Assembly (NCBI RefSeq): GCF_043195135.1
Contig: NZ_JBAFWP010000019.1
Direction: 5' to 3' (one strand)
DNA length: 64,000 nucleotides
Source of the DNA: NCEH01 sp043195135
GTDB lineage: Bacteria > Pseudomonadota > Alphaproteobacteria > Rhizobiales > Xanthobacteraceae
The notes beneath the pieces are model-generated. The model was not told the origin of the DNA and ran no database searches. It was given only the letters and a program-made list of their open reading frames with translations. The translations under genes were made by a program, and so were the position numbers. Shown in pieces: positions 33,868 to 43,118 of this stretch; within the stretch, counting starts at the first letter, position 1; the number at the start of each line of letters is the position of its first letter.

Positions 33868-35256
33868 TCACGCGGCATCGCGGTCCGCGCTATCCTCAGG
33901 TTCTCCCAGCGCCGGCAGATCCACCTGCTGGGCCAGTCCGCCGCTCGCGCGGTTGCTGAGCGCCAGCGCGCCGCCGTGGCGCAGGATGATCTCATGGGCG
34001 ATGGCGAGGCCGAGCCCGGCCCCGGGTATCGTCACCTGCCGGGCCGGATCGGTGCGGAAGAACGGCTCGAACACCTGCGCCATGAGATGCTGGGGAATGC
34101 CCGGCCCGTCATCCTCGATCCGCAGGATGGCGCGCCCCTCCCGCGCCCACACGCGCACCCGCGCGCCGCGCCCGTGGGTGGCCGCATTCACCACCAGATT
34201 GCGAATCGCCCGCTTGAGCGAGAGCGGCTTGCCGCGCACGTTCACGCCATTAGCCTCCACCAGCTCGGCGGCGAGCCCGCTTTGCACGGTCTCGCGCACC
34301 ACCGCCTTCACCAGCTCGTCCAGGGGCACCACCTCGTCCGGCAGGCCGCTGACTTCCTCGCGCACGAGACGGATCGCGCTGTCGGCGATGTGGTCCAGTT
34401 CCGCGAGGTCGGCGAACCAGCGCTCGCGCTCGTCCTCGTCCTCCAGGAATTCCGCCCGCAGGCGCAGGCGCGTCAGCGGGGTCCGCAGGTCGTGGGCCGC
34501 CGCCGCGACGATGCGCATGCGGCTTTCCATGGCCATTTTCAGGCGATTGGAGAGCGTGTTGATGGTGCGCGCGGCGGCCCGCACCTCGGTGGAGCCGGTC
34601 TCCTCCAGATGCGGCCATGCCCCGTCGGCCCCCACCTGGGAGACCGCCTGCTCGATGAGCGCCAGCGGCCGCATGAGCCGCTGCACGGCCACCGCCACCA
34701 CACCCGTCACGCCGAGCGCGACCAATGCGAGCCACGCGAGCAGGCCGTAGGGAATGCTGGGAGGCGGCGGCATCATGTGCTGCTGGAGCGGGAATTTGAG
34801 CCAGCGTCCGTCGCTCAGGCGCACCGTGGCGATGAGGCCGCGCCCCTCCTCCTCCCCGTCCCGCCCGCCGGGCGGCGCCGCGCCCTGTGGCGCGCCCGAA
34901 CCGCCATCCGCAGCGGGGCTCGGGCCGGGTTCCGGCATCGGTCCCGGGTTCGGGGCCAGAACCGTCACCGCGCGGGCGAGTCCCTGCCGCGCGAGGGCAT
35001 CCGTGATCATGCGCGAGGCGGCCGGATCGACCATGCCGTCGGGCGTTTCCTCGCCGATCGCGCCGAAGCCGCCCGCCGGCAGCGCGCCGCTTTCGGCCAT
35101 GCGCAGCACCAGAGCCAGCTGGCTCGCGCTGATGGACACGTCGCGCGGCGGACGCGGCCGGCCGATCACCAGCAGGGAGATCGCGGTCGCGAGCACCACC
35201 ACGAGCAGGATTGCCGCCACCAAAAGCGCGGTGACCCGCGCGCGCAGGGATTTCAC
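33868..35256 (-). CDS. Sensor histidine kinase
   Basis: 462 residues starting GTG at 35256. A membrane helix at about 10-31, a periplasmic loop of about 140 residues, and a second helix (172-192) lead to a HAMP (193-245), then the kinase core. His255 in AAAAHDLRTPLTRL is the phosphorylated residue; the N box is NLVVNAATHG, the G boxes are DDGPGIP and GAGLGLAI. The periplasmic loop has a Pro/Gly run (about 103-138). The response-regulator stop overlaps the kinase start by four bases (35253-35256), so the pair is coupled. It is probably an EnvZ/OmpR-type envelope sensor; signal unknown. Confidence 0.95.
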   Translation of the reverse strand: MKSLRARVTALLVAAILLVVVLATAISLLVIGRPRPPRDVSISASQLALVLRMAESGALPAGGFGAIGEETPDGMVDPAASRMITDALARQGLARAVTVLAPNPGPMPEPGPSPAADGGSGAPQGAAPPGGRDGEEEGRGLIATVRLSDGRWLKFPLQQHMMPPPPSIPYGLLAWLALVALGVTGVVAVAVQRLMRPLALIEQAVSQVGADGAWPHLEETGSTEVRAAARTINTLSNRLKMAMESRMRIVAAAAHDLRTPLTRLRLRAEFLEDEDERERWFADLAELDHIADSAIRLVREEVSGLPDEVVPLDELVKAVVRETVQSGLAAELVEANGVNVRGKPLSLKRAIRNLVVNAATHGRGARVRVWAREGRAILRIEDDGPGIPQHLMAQVFEPFFRTDPARQVTIPGAGLGLAIAHEIILRHGGALALSNRASGGLAQQVDLPALGEPEDSADRDAA

Positions 35257-35975
35257 GGGGCGGTCTCGAGCATCTCCACCCGCGCCGCGAACTGATAGCC
35301 GCCGTTGCGCTGGGTCTTCAGGATCTGGAACGAGCCGGCATCGCCGAGCTTGCGCCGCAGCCGGCTCACCAGCACGTCGATGGACCGGTCGAACGGACCC
35401 GCCTCCCGGCCCTGGGTGATGTCCAGCAGCTGGTCGCGCGACAGGATGCGGCCGGGCCGTTCCAGGAAGGCGAGCAGCAGGTCGAATTCGGCGGCGGTGA
35501 AGGCCAGGTCCACGCCCTCGGCATCGAGCACCTGGCGCGCGGCGCGCTCCACGGTGAAGCCGCAGAAGCTGTATTTCTGCGCGAGGCCGGGATCGGGCGG
35601 CACGTCGTGCATGCGCCGCAGCACCGCGCGGATGCGGGCCACCAGCTCGCGCGCGTTGAACGGCTTGCCGAGATAATCGTCCGCCCCGACCTCAAGGCCG
35701 ATGATGCGGTCCACCTCCTCCTTGAGCGCGGTCAGGAGGATGATCGGCACCCGCGAGCGCGAACGCAGCGACCGGCACAGGTCCAGGCCCGAGGCATCGG
35801 GCAGCATGAGATCCAGCACGACGAAATCGATGCGGTTTGTGGTGAGCTTTTCTTCCATCTCCCGGCCGGTCGCGGCCAGGGACACGCGAAACCCCTGGCT
35901 CGCGAGATAGCGGCCGAGCAGTTTTCTGATTTCATGGTCGTCATCGACCACGAGAATGTGCGGAGCCGCTTCCAC
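35253..35975 (-). CDS. OmpR-family response regulator
   Basis: 240 residues if read from the GTG at 35975; a longer form from 36062 is possible but its first 29 residues have unusual codons and no conserved match. Receiver domain (about 5-118) with phosphoacceptor Asp55 in VVLDLMLPD and Lys in YLGKPFN, then an OmpR winged helix (about 140-235) with FTAAEFDLLLAFLERPGRILSRDQLLD and RSIDVLVSRLRRKLGD. It is encoded ahead of the kinase and overlaps it by four bases. The gene on the far side, divergent, encodes a Pro/Gly-rich secreted protein that could be its target. Confidence 0.94.
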   Translation of the reverse strand: MEAAPHILVVDDDHEIRKLLGRYLASQGFRVSLAATGREMEEKLTTNRIDFVVLDLMLPDASGLDLCRSLRSRSRVPIILLTALKEEVDRIIGLEVGADDYLGKPFNARELVARIRAVLRRMHDVPPDPGLAQKYSFCGFTVERAARQVLDAEGVDLAFTAAEFDLLLAFLERPGRILSRDQLLDITQGREAGPFDRSIDVLVSRLRRKLGDAGSFQILKTQRNGGYQFAARVEMLETAP

Positions 35976-36185
35976 CCGAATGTTTCCCGTTGCAGTCCCC
36001 GATGCTCTAGCGCAGCCGGCGAAAGGATCGGCCCGTGGATTGCAATTTTCCGTTGCCATCATGCGCCCAGCAACGGCCGCTCACAAATCCCCGAAATCTG
36101 GAAACATACGGAAACCAACCGCCACAGCGGGGCAATTGCCGGGGCGCACCGTCCGGTCATCGAAAACGACCTGAGGACGACGCAT

Positions 36186-36956
36186 ATGTTGAAACGGGCC
36201 ATTCTCGCCCCCTCGGTGGTGCTGGCGCTCGGCATCGGCGTGGCCGGCTTCGCGGCCGGCGGCCTTGCCTTCGCCGATGGCGCCAGCGTTGCGGCGAAGA
36301 GCACGGACCGCCTTTCAGCCAGCGAGGGAACGACCCGGTTCGCCATGGGCCCGCGGGCGGTTCAACTGGCCGACGCCACCCCGCCCGGCCCGCGCGACCG
36401 GCAGCCGGACGGCGCCGGGCGCGCCGCGCCGCGCGACGGCACCCCGCCGCATGTCCCCGGATCCGGCCCGTTCGCGGGTCCCGCGCCCCTCGGCGGACAG
36501 GTGATGGCCGCCGGCGCGCTCGCGGCGATGGAGACCTTCATCGGCATCCGCGCCGACCAACTCGATGCGTGGCGCGCCTATACCAATGCCGTGCTGGCGC
36601 TGCTCCAGCCGCCCCGGGAGGAGCCGAAGCCGGAAGCCTTCGCGCGGGCCGAGGCGATCGCCGGCCGGATGGCCGAACAGGGCGTGAAGGCCCAGGCGGT
36701 TCTGGACGCGCTTACGGCGCTGAAGACCAAGCTCACCGACGACCAGTTGCGCCGCGCCGCAGATCTTTCGGCGGCCCTGCCCCCCGGCCCGCCGCGCGGT
36801 CCGCTCGCCTTCGCCTTCGGCGCGCCGCTCGCCCCGCCGATGGCGGGGCACCGGCCGCCGGAGGAACGCACAGGCGGGCGTGATCCGCACACCAGTGGGG
36901 AACATCCCGTCCCGGACGAGGACGCGGCGGCCCGGCGCCCCCATCCCGCGCCCTGA
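36186..36956 (+). CDS. Pro/Gly-rich secreted protein divergent from a two-component system
   Basis: 256 residues with a signal peptide (about 1-31, ending LAFADG). After a low-complexity Pro/Gly part (about 65-100) comes a helical segment, ALAAMETFIGIRADQLDAWRAYTNAVLALLQPP (about 112-144), and ALTALKTKLTDDQLRRAADLS (about 179-199), which is of the LTxxQ-type seen in Spy/CpxP periplasmic proteins. A Pro-rich, His-poor tail follows. Spy/CpxP proteins are often controlled by, and feed back on, the adjacent two-component system; this protein is divergent from one. That link is inference. Confidence 0.8.
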   Translation: MLKRAILAPSVVLALGIGVAGFAAGGLAFADGASVAAKSTDRLSASEGTTRFAMGPRAVQLADATPPGPRDRQPDGAGRAAPRDGTPPHVPGSGPFAGPAPLGGQVMAAGALAAMETFIGIRADQLDAWRAYTNAVLALLQPPREEPKPEAFARAEAIAGRMAEQGVKAQAVLDALTALKTKLTDDQLRRAADLSAALPPGPPRGPLAFAFGAPLAPPMAGHRPPEERTGGRDPHTSGEHPVPDEDAAARRPHPAP

Positions 36957-37034
36957 GCCCACGCACACCACGGGCGGGGGCCCATCCCGGAGCGGACGCA
37001 GCCGTGCCCGTTCCCGGTTTCACACGGAGCCCAC

Positions 37035-37262
37035 ATGACACCGAACCACAATCCATCCCGGGACCGCGCGCAGGCCGAGGTGACGGAATTCGTCGCGAAG
37101 CTGATCTACGAGCGCACCTACCACCGGGTGTGGGAGGACGCGACCCAATGGGCGCGCAACGACAGCGTCTCGTGCGCCGAGACGGTGGTGGATGCGTTGC
37201 GGCAGGCGGCGCTATTGCCGGGCGAAACCGCACCGGCGCGCCGTCACGCGGCGCCTTGCTGA
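37035..37262 (+). CDS. Small protein of unknown function
   Basis: 75 residues: MTPNHNPSRDRAQAEVTEFVAKLIYERTYHRVWEDATQWARND is helical with several aromatic residues, and a Cys follows in SVSCAETVVD. The codon use resembles neighbouring genes and GGAGCC lies just before the start. It ends by overlapping the convergent opgH end by 19 bases. No recognisable family. Possibly co-transcribed with the secreted protein upstream (78 bases away). Confidence 0.6.
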   Translation: MTPNHNPSRDRAQAEVTEFVAKLIYERTYHRVWEDATQWARNDSVSCAETVVDALRQAALLPGETAPARRHAAPC

Positions 37263-39466
37263 GCCGGCGTGCTTTCCGGGAGCGGGTCGCGGTCGCGCGA
37301 ATCCGCGAGCGCGAGCAGACCGGCGAGCGCTTCGCCATCGCCGAGGGCGGCCGCTTTCTCCCGCGCGGAAAGCGCGCCGAGCGCCTCCGGCAGGCTCGCG
37401 GAATCGGCGATCTTGGCCCGCGCCACCAGACGCTCGGGGGCGTAATCCCCACGCCGGCGCATCCCGCCGTCGGGCAGGAAGGCGAGATGGGCCGCCCTCA
37501 GAGTCGCATCGCCCCGCAACCGGGCCACCGCCTCGCCCGCGCGCAGGTCCACCGCCAGCCGCTCGGCGATTTCGCCCGCCCGCTCCAAGACCTGCGGCGG
37601 CGTGCGCTCCTCGGGGACCATGAGAAGGCCGAGCCGCCGCAACCCGGTCCCCGCGCCGCGCAACGCCGTGAGCGCCACCAGCGGCACGGCGAGCACGAGG
37701 CCGAGGATCACCGGGCTCATCCACCAGAACAGGGGCGCGGCGATCAGATAGGCGACCGCGCCGAGGGCGAGGCCGAGCAGGGTGTGAAAGCCGTAGCGCC
37801 GCAGCAGGTCGCCGAGCGGCACCGAGCCGTCGTCGCGCCGCTGGGGCTGCCAGCCGGAATCGCGGCCCATGAGGATGCTCGCCACCGCCGCCGATTGGAT
37901 GATCATCATGATCGGCGCCATCAGGCCGGACAACAGGGTCTCCAGCAGCACGCCGAGAAAGGCCAATATGCCGCCGCCGAACCCGCGCCGGCGGCGGCCG
38001 TCGCACAGCATCAGGACATAGGCGATCAGCTTCGGCGCCAGCAGCACCGACATGGTGCCGGCGAACACCCAGGCGGCGCGCACCGGATCCTGCGCGGGCC
38101 AGCTCGGGAACAGCGAGAATTGCGAGGGGAAATAATCCGGCGGCACGAACCGCCCCTGCAACGACACCAGCAAGCCGGCCGCGAGCATGGCGAGCCAAAG
38201 CGGCGCCGTGATGTAGGAGCCGATGCCGGTCAGAAGATGCAGGCGGCTGACAAAGGCGAGCCCGCGCGCAGGCAGCACGGCGGCGTGCTGGAGATTGCCC
38301 TGGCACCAGCGCCGATCGCGTACCGCAAGGTCGGTCAGCGAAGGCGGGCCTTCCTCGTAGCTGCCTTCGAGGGCGGGCACCATGTGCACCGCGAAGCCGC
38401 CGCGCCGGATCAGCGCCGCCTCGACGAAATCATGGCTCAGGATATGCCCGCCGAAGGGCTTGCGGCCCCGCAGATGGGGCAGGCCGGCGCATTGCGCGAA
38501 GGCGCGGGTGCGGATGATGGCATTGTGGCCCCAATAATTGCTGTCGCTGCCGTGCCACCAGGCGAGGCCGTGCGCCAGCAGCGGCCCGTAGAGCCGTCCC
38601 GCGAATTGCTGGAGCCGCGCGAACAGGGTGCGCCCGCCGACGATGATCGGCAGGGTCTGGATCAGCCCCACGCCGGGATTGCGCTCCATGGCGGCGGCCA
38701 GGCGCACGATGGCGTCGCCGGTCATGACGCTGTCCGCGTCGAGCACGATCATGCTCTCATAGGCGGCGCCGAAGCGCGTCACCCACTCGCCGATATTGCC
38801 GGCCTTGCGGTCGATATTCTTCGCGCGCCGCCGGTAGAAGAGATGGCCCGCGCCGCCGGTGCGCGCGCGCAGGGCAAGATAGCCCGCCTCCTCGGCGATC
38901 CACACGTCGGGATCGGTGGTGTCGGAGAGGATGAAGACGTCAAACCTTTCCCCCTGCCCGGTGGCCAGGAGCGATTCGTACGTGGCCTGGAGCCCCGCCA
39001 TCACCCGCGCCGGGCTTTCGTTATAGCAGGGCATCAGCAGCGCCGTGCGGGCGGTCACCTCCGGCAAGGGCGCGTTTGGATCGATGCCGAGCGGCCCGGC
39101 GCCGTGGCGCAGCAGGGAGAACATGCCGCTCAGTGCGCTGGTGCAGGAAAACGCGATCCAGGCGAACAGGATCACGAACAGCACCAGCACCACGCCTTCC
39201 AGCCAGGAGAGCGCGCCGACCGACAGCACCAGATACATTTCCCACGCCGCATAGGCGGTCATGGCGATCGCGCCGCCGATCACCAGCACCCGCCGCCAGA
39301 CGAGCCCGGCCGGCGCGGTCTCGGGCCGGCCGGCGGGGGGCGGCCGCACCGAGAGCGACTGCACCGGCATGGCGAGCGGCGCCGGCGGGGGCAGCGCCGG
39401 CGCGACGGCCTCGGGCGGCGGCACCACGCCGGCCGGCGCGATGCGCGGGTTCGTCAGGCTGTCCAT
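37244..39466 (-). CDS. opgH: Glucans biosynthesis glucosyltransferase OpgH
   Basis: 740 residues; OpgH is the inner-membrane family-2 glucosyltransferase that builds the backbone of osmoregulated periplasmic glucans from UDP-glucose. Visible GT-A motifs are DADSVMTGDAIVRL (DxD-like) and RRWCQGNLQH (Q/RxxRW), with GADSNYWGHNA, and several helices surround the catalytic domain. The start is ATG 39466, which overlaps the end of opgG by 13 bases, indicating coupling. An in-frame extension upstream runs through opgG and is not real. Confidence 0.95.
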   Translation of the reverse strand: MDSLTNPRIAPAGVVPPPEAVAPALPPPAPLAMPVQSLSVRPPPAGRPETAPAGLVWRRVLVIGGAIAMTAYAAWEMYLVLSVGALSWLEGVVLVLFVILFAWIAFSCTSALSGMFSLLRHGAGPLGIDPNAPLPEVTARTALLMPCYNESPARVMAGLQATYESLLATGQGERFDVFILSDTTDPDVWIAEEAGYLALRARTGGAGHLFYRRRAKNIDRKAGNIGEWVTRFGAAYESMIVLDADSVMTGDAIVRLAAAMERNPGVGLIQTLPIIVGGRTLFARLQQFAGRLYGPLLAHGLAWWHGSDSNYWGHNAIIRTRAFAQCAGLPHLRGRKPFGGHILSHDFVEAALIRRGGFAVHMVPALEGSYEEGPPSLTDLAVRDRRWCQGNLQHAAVLPARGLAFVSRLHLLTGIGSYITAPLWLAMLAAGLLVSLQGRFVPPDYFPSQFSLFPSWPAQDPVRAAWVFAGTMSVLLAPKLIAYVLMLCDGRRRRGFGGGILAFLGVLLETLLSGLMAPIMMIIQSAAVASILMGRDSGWQPQRRDDGSVPLGDLLRRYGFHTLLGLALGAVAYLIAAPLFWWMSPVILGLVLAVPLVALTALRGAGTGLRRLGLLMVPEERTPPQVLERAGEIAERLAVDLRAGEAVARLRGDATLRAAHLAFLPDGGMRRRGDYAPERLVARAKIADSASLPEALGALSAREKAAALGDGEALAGLLALADSRDRDPLPESTPAQQGAA

Positions 39467-41001
39467 CGATAGACCCAGACTTCGGAAACCGCGTCCTTGT
39501 CGCGCAGGATCTGAGCGCGCAGCTCGGCCAGCTCGGCATTCTGCGGATCGAGCACGAACGAGAGCCGCCAGCCCTGGATGTCCGGATTGGGCTGCAACAC
39601 CAGATCCTTCACCGCGCCGGCGCTGGCCGAAACCTCGGCGCGCAGGGTGGCGATGTCCATGTCCTTCAGCTTGTCGCCCACCACATCCACGACGAACAGG
39701 CGTCCGGTGCCGGCGACGCCGGTGCGGGTGGCGCCGAAGCGGGCCGGCGGGGCCGCCTCGCCATGATCCCAGGCCCAGTACAGGCGATAGGTGAAGGCAT
39801 ATTCCCCGCCCTTGCGCAGCACCTCCTTGGGCCGCCAATAGGCCACGATATTGTCGTGCACCTCCTCGCGGGTGGGAATCTCGATGAGGTGGACGGCGCC
39901 CTCGCCCCAATCGCCGATGGGCTCCACCCACACGCTCGGGCGCTTCTCGTAGCGCGCTTCAAGGTCCTGATAGTCGAAGAAGGACCGCTGGCGCTGCATC
40001 AGGCCGAAGCCGCGCAGGTTGGAATCGACGAACTGGCTCACCTCCAGCCGCTTGGGATTGGTGAGCGGCCGCCACAGCCGCTCGCCCCGGCCGTTGATGA
40101 TGGCGAGCCCCTCGGCATCGCGCACGGCGGGGCGAAAATCGTCCACGTCGTTGCGGTCGTTGGGGGCGAAGAAGAACATGGAGGTGAGCGTCGCGATGCC
40201 CGCCTGGTCCATGTCGGCGCGGGGATAAAGGCTCATCTCCACCGCCATGGCGGTGGGATCGCCGGGGCGGATGGTGAAGCGGAACGCCGCCGCCGCGCTC
40301 GGGCTGTCCAGCAGCGCATGCACCACGACCGAATCCGTATCCGGCCTCGGCCGCTCGATCCAATAGGCGACGAACAGCGGAAATTCCTCGCCGCCGGGAT
40401 CGCCGGTCTTCACCGAAAGCCCGCGCGCGGAGGAGCCATAGACCTGCCCCTTGCCGACCGCGCGGAAATAGCTCGCGCCCTGGAAGGCGGCGACCTCGTC
40501 GAAATAATCCGGCCGGTTCATGGGCGCGTGCAGGCGGAAGCCGGAAAAGCCGAGATTGTCCTTGGGGTCCGGCGCCGCGACATTGTGCTCGAAATTGAAC
40601 AGCTCGGGGGAATAGGCCAGCGGCCGCGCCTTGCCGTCGGCGACGATGGCGATGTCCACCCGGTCGCGGAACAGAAAGCCGCGGTGGAACATCTGCAATT
40701 CGAACGGCAGCTTCTCGCCGCGCCAGAGCGCCTTGTCCGGGTTGAAGCGGATGTTGCGGTAATCGTCGTAGCTCAGCTTGTCGAGCTGGGAGGGCAGCTT
40801 CTGGTCGCCCGCCTTATAGGCCTTGGCCGCGCGCTCGCGGGCGAGCTGGCGCACCGTATAGGCATCGAACGGTGTGCCTTCTCCCGCCGGGGCGGGGGTC
40901 TGCGCCTGCGCCTGCGCCGCGAGCCCGCCGAAGAACGAGGCGCCGAGCGCCCCCATGAGCGGAAAGAAAGCGGCGGCCTTGACGACCTGGCGTCGATGCA
41001 T
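39454..41001 (-). CDS. opgG: Glucan biosynthesis protein, OpgG/OpgD family, with Tat-like signal
   Basis: 515 residues of the MdoG/MdoD periplasmic family that acts with OpgH in glucan export and branching. The N-terminus MHRRQVVKAAAFF has two arginines in a Tat-like setting, which is the OpgD pattern; OpgG itself uses the Sec route. Body motifs are SKLSYDDYRNIRFNP-like (LDKLSYDDYRNIRF), FRLHAPMNRPDYFDEVAAFQGASYFRA and WVEPIGDWGEGAVHLIEIPT. So opgD is an equally good name. Its stop overlaps the opgH start. Confidence 0.93.
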   Translation of the reverse strand: MHRRQVVKAAAFFPLMGALGASFFGGLAAQAQAQTPAPAGEGTPFDAYTVRQLARERAAKAYKAGDQKLPSQLDKLSYDDYRNIRFNPDKALWRGEKLPFELQMFHRGFLFRDRVDIAIVADGKARPLAYSPELFNFEHNVAAPDPKDNLGFSGFRLHAPMNRPDYFDEVAAFQGASYFRAVGKGQVYGSSARGLSVKTGDPGGEEFPLFVAYWIERPRPDTDSVVVHALLDSPSAAAAFRFTIRPGDPTAMAVEMSLYPRADMDQAGIATLTSMFFFAPNDRNDVDDFRPAVRDAEGLAIINGRGERLWRPLTNPKRLEVSQFVDSNLRGFGLMQRQRSFFDYQDLEARYEKRPSVWVEPIGDWGEGAVHLIEIPTREEVHDNIVAYWRPKEVLRKGGEYAFTYRLYWAWDHGEAAPPARFGATRTGVAGTGRLFVVDVVGDKLKDMDIATLRAEVSASAGAVKDLVLQPNPDIQGWRLSFVLDPQNAELAELRAQILRDKDAVSEVWVYRWTA

Positions 41002-41141
41002 GGACGAGCCTCATAATGCGAAGGTGCCGCAGATCGCCTTCCCTGAGAGTGCGATGCCGCAGCTTAACGGTGGGCGTGGGGATTGGTTCCGCAGCGCAAT
41101 GGCGGCATCAGGGCGCGCTCGCGACCGCTCTGGGGCGGTGC

Positions 41142-42140
41142 TCAGAAATGACTGAAGCTGAGCTGCTCCAGAACCATGGGGTTGCAGGCCTGGTCCAGCA
41201 GGTCGAGCCCGCCGTGGGAGCGTGTTTCGCCGATGATGGTGCAGGGCACGCCGGCCTTCCGCGCCGCCGCGAGAAAGGCCTCCACCTCCCCGGGCGGGAT
41301 TGTGGCGGCGATCTCATAATCGTCCCCGCCGGTCAGGGCGGTGGCGAACAGCGCCGGCTCCGCCGTCACCGCCGCCCGCGCGGCGGGCGAGAGCGGCACG
41401 CGCGCGGCAAAGATCCGGCCGCCGCAGCCGGAGGCCGAGAGCATCTTCGCCACGTCGCCCACGAGCCCGTCGGACACGTCCATGCCCGCGGCCGCGTGGT
41501 CGCGCAGCGCGCCGGCCAGGGCCAGGCGCGGCTGGGGATGCAGATAGCGATCGGCAAGATGGGCGGTAAGCACGGGATCGAGGTTCGCGAAGCCCGGCCG
41601 CGCCGGATCGAGCCGCCATTGCAGCCCCAGCGCCGCATCGCCGATGGTGCCCGAGACCACGATCGCCTGACCCGGCCGGGCGCCGGTGCGCGGCACGAAG
41701 CGCCCGCGCGGCACGGCGCCGAAGGCGGTGATCGAGAGCGTGAGCGGCCCCGGCGTATGCACCGTGTCGCCGCCGAGGATCGGGCAGCCGTAGAGATCCG
41801 CATCGGCGCCGAGGCCGGCGGAAAAGGCTTCCATCCATTCCGGCGCAACGTCGCGCGGCAAGGCGAGCGCCAGCAGCGCGCCGAGCGGGCGGGCACCCTT
41901 GGCGGCCAGGTCGGAGAGGTTCACCCGCATCACCTTGCGGGCGATGGAAGCCGGCGGATCCTCGGGAAAGAAATGCACCCCCGCGACCACGGCATCCTTG
42001 GTCAGGACCAGGTCGCAATCGGCCGGCGGGGTCAGGATGGCGGCATCGTCCAGCAGCCCGCGCGCGGCGGCGTCCGTGGCGATGGGCCGGAAGAACCGGC
42101 CGATGAAAGCATCCTCGCCCGAACCGCCGTCCGCGACCAT
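41142..42140 (-). CDS. thiL: Thiamine-monophosphate kinase
   Basis: 332 residues of the ThiL/PurM fold, which phosphorylates thiamine monophosphate to the diphosphate cofactor. Marks are GEDAFIGRFFRP at the start, DAAILTPP, AVVAGVHFFPED, RKVMRVNLSDLAAKGARPLGALLALALP, AAGMDVSDGLVGD and the ATP/Mg motif ALTGGDDYEIAAT. The start ATG at 42140 stands one base after the nusB stop, so the two are coupled. It is the last gene of the ribD-ribE-ribH-nusB-thiL series. Confidence 0.97.
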   Translation of the reverse strand: MVADGGSGEDAFIGRFFRPIATDAAARGLLDDAAILTPPADCDLVLTKDAVVAGVHFFPEDPPASIARKVMRVNLSDLAAKGARPLGALLALALPRDVAPEWMEAFSAGLGADADLYGCPILGGDTVHTPGPLTLSITAFGAVPRGRFVPRTGARPGQAIVVSGTIGDAALGLQWRLDPARPGFANLDPVLTAHLADRYLHPQPRLALAGALRDHAAAGMDVSDGLVGDVAKMLSASGCGGRIFAARVPLSPAARAAVTAEPALFATALTGGDDYEIAATIPPGEVEAFLAAARKAGVPCTIIGETRSHGGLDLLDQACNPMVLEQLSFSHF

Positions 42141-42141
42141 C

Positions 42142-42624
42142 TCAATCGGTTCCGCTGCGGGCGAATTCGCCGGCGCGCAGGTCGCGCGCAAGGGCGTCCA
42201 GCACGGCGTTGACCATGCCGGTCTCGTCGCGGTCGAGGAACGCGCCGGCGACATTGACATATTCCGCGATCACCACGCGCGCCGGCACGTCCGGGCGCGC
42301 GGACAGCTCGAACGCGCCCGCGCGCAGCACCGCGCGCAGCACCACTTCCACGCGGCGCAGCGGCCAGCCGTCGGAGAGCGCCTTGTCCACCAGGGGGTCG
42401 AGCGTGCGCTGGTCGCGCACCACGCCTTCCACCACGTCCTTGAACAGGGTCACGTCGGCGTCGGGATATTGCGTGCCCTCCACCTCCTGCCCGAGCCAAT
42501 GGCTCTGGAATTCGGCGAAGATCTCGTTCACCGGCGTGCCGGCCACGTCCATCTGATAGAGCGCCTGCACCGCGCCCAGGCGGGCGAGGCTCTTGCGCAT
42601 GGGTTTCGGCGCGGTCTCGCTCAT
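42142..42624 (-). CDS. nusB: Transcription antitermination factor NusB
   Basis: 160 residues, all helical NusB fold, acting with NusE, NusA and NusG in rRNA antitermination. Signatures include RKSLARLGAVQALYQMDV, LVDKALSDGWPLRRVEVVLRAVLRAGAFELS and VIAEYVNVAGAFLDRDETGMVNAVLDAL. The start overlaps the ribH stop by four bases (42621-42624) and the stop is one base before thiL. This ribH-nusB linkage is widespread among proteobacteria. Confidence 0.98.
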   Translation of the reverse strand: MSETAPKPMRKSLARLGAVQALYQMDVAGTPVNEIFAEFQSHWLGQEVEGTQYPDADVTLFKDVVEGVVRDQRTLDPLVDKALSDGWPLRRVEVVLRAVLRAGAFELSARPDVPARVVIAEYVNVAGAFLDRDETGMVNAVLDALARDLRAGEFARSGTD

Positions 42625-43112
42625 TCCGACACCCGGCGCTTGAGGCGCAGCAGGTTCAGCGCCGCCTCGGCCGCGCCGCCGCCCTTGTTGCCCTCGGAGA
42701 CGCGCGCGCGCTCCCAGGCCTGCGGCTCGGTGTCCACGGTGAGGATGCCGTTGCCCACGGGCATCGCATGGGCAAGGCCGAGGTCCATGAGGCCGCGCGC
42801 GGATTCGCCCGCCACGATCTCGAAATGATAGGTCTCGCCCCGGATCACGCAGCCAAGCGCGACGATGGCGTCGATCGGCTCGCCGCTGATTTCGGCGCCG
42901 TCCATGGCGATCTCGGCGGCGATGGGAATCTCCAGCGCGCCGGGCACCGTCACCACCTCCACGTCGACCCCGGCCGCTTCCAGCGCGGCGCGCGCGCCGG
43001 CGAGCAGTTCGTCGGCCAAGGCCTCGTAATAGCGGGCTTCCACGATGAGCACCCGCGCGCCGGAAACCGGCTCCACCGCGGTGCCTGCGCGCTCGTTGCG
43101 CGTGCTGACCAT
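42621..43112 (-). CDS. ribH: 6,7-dimethyl-8-ribityllumazine synthase
   Basis: 163 residues; lumazine synthase joins the pyrimidine of the riboflavin pathway with dihydroxybutanone phosphate. Conserved are VLIVEARYYEALADELLAGA, VVTVPGALEIPIAAEIA, ALGCVIRGETYHFEIVAGESARGL and PVGNGILTVDT. It is six bases downstream of ribE and overlaps nusB by four bases. As is typical, it should form an icosahedral or pentameric assembly. Confidence 0.97.
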   Translation of the reverse strand: MVSTRNERAGTAVEPVSGARVLIVEARYYEALADELLAGARAALEAAGVDVEVVTVPGALEIPIAAEIAMDGAEISGEPIDAIVALGCVIRGETYHFEIVAGESARGLMDLGLAHAMPVGNGILTVDTEPQAWERARVSEGNKGGGAAEAALNLLRLKRRVSE

Positions 43113-43118
43113 GTCAAA

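Noticed and set aside
35976..36062. N-terminal extension of the response regulator from ATG 36062
   Set aside because: Rare codons, a CTAG-containing stretch and no conserved sequence before the receiver domain; the GTG at 35975 gives normal length.
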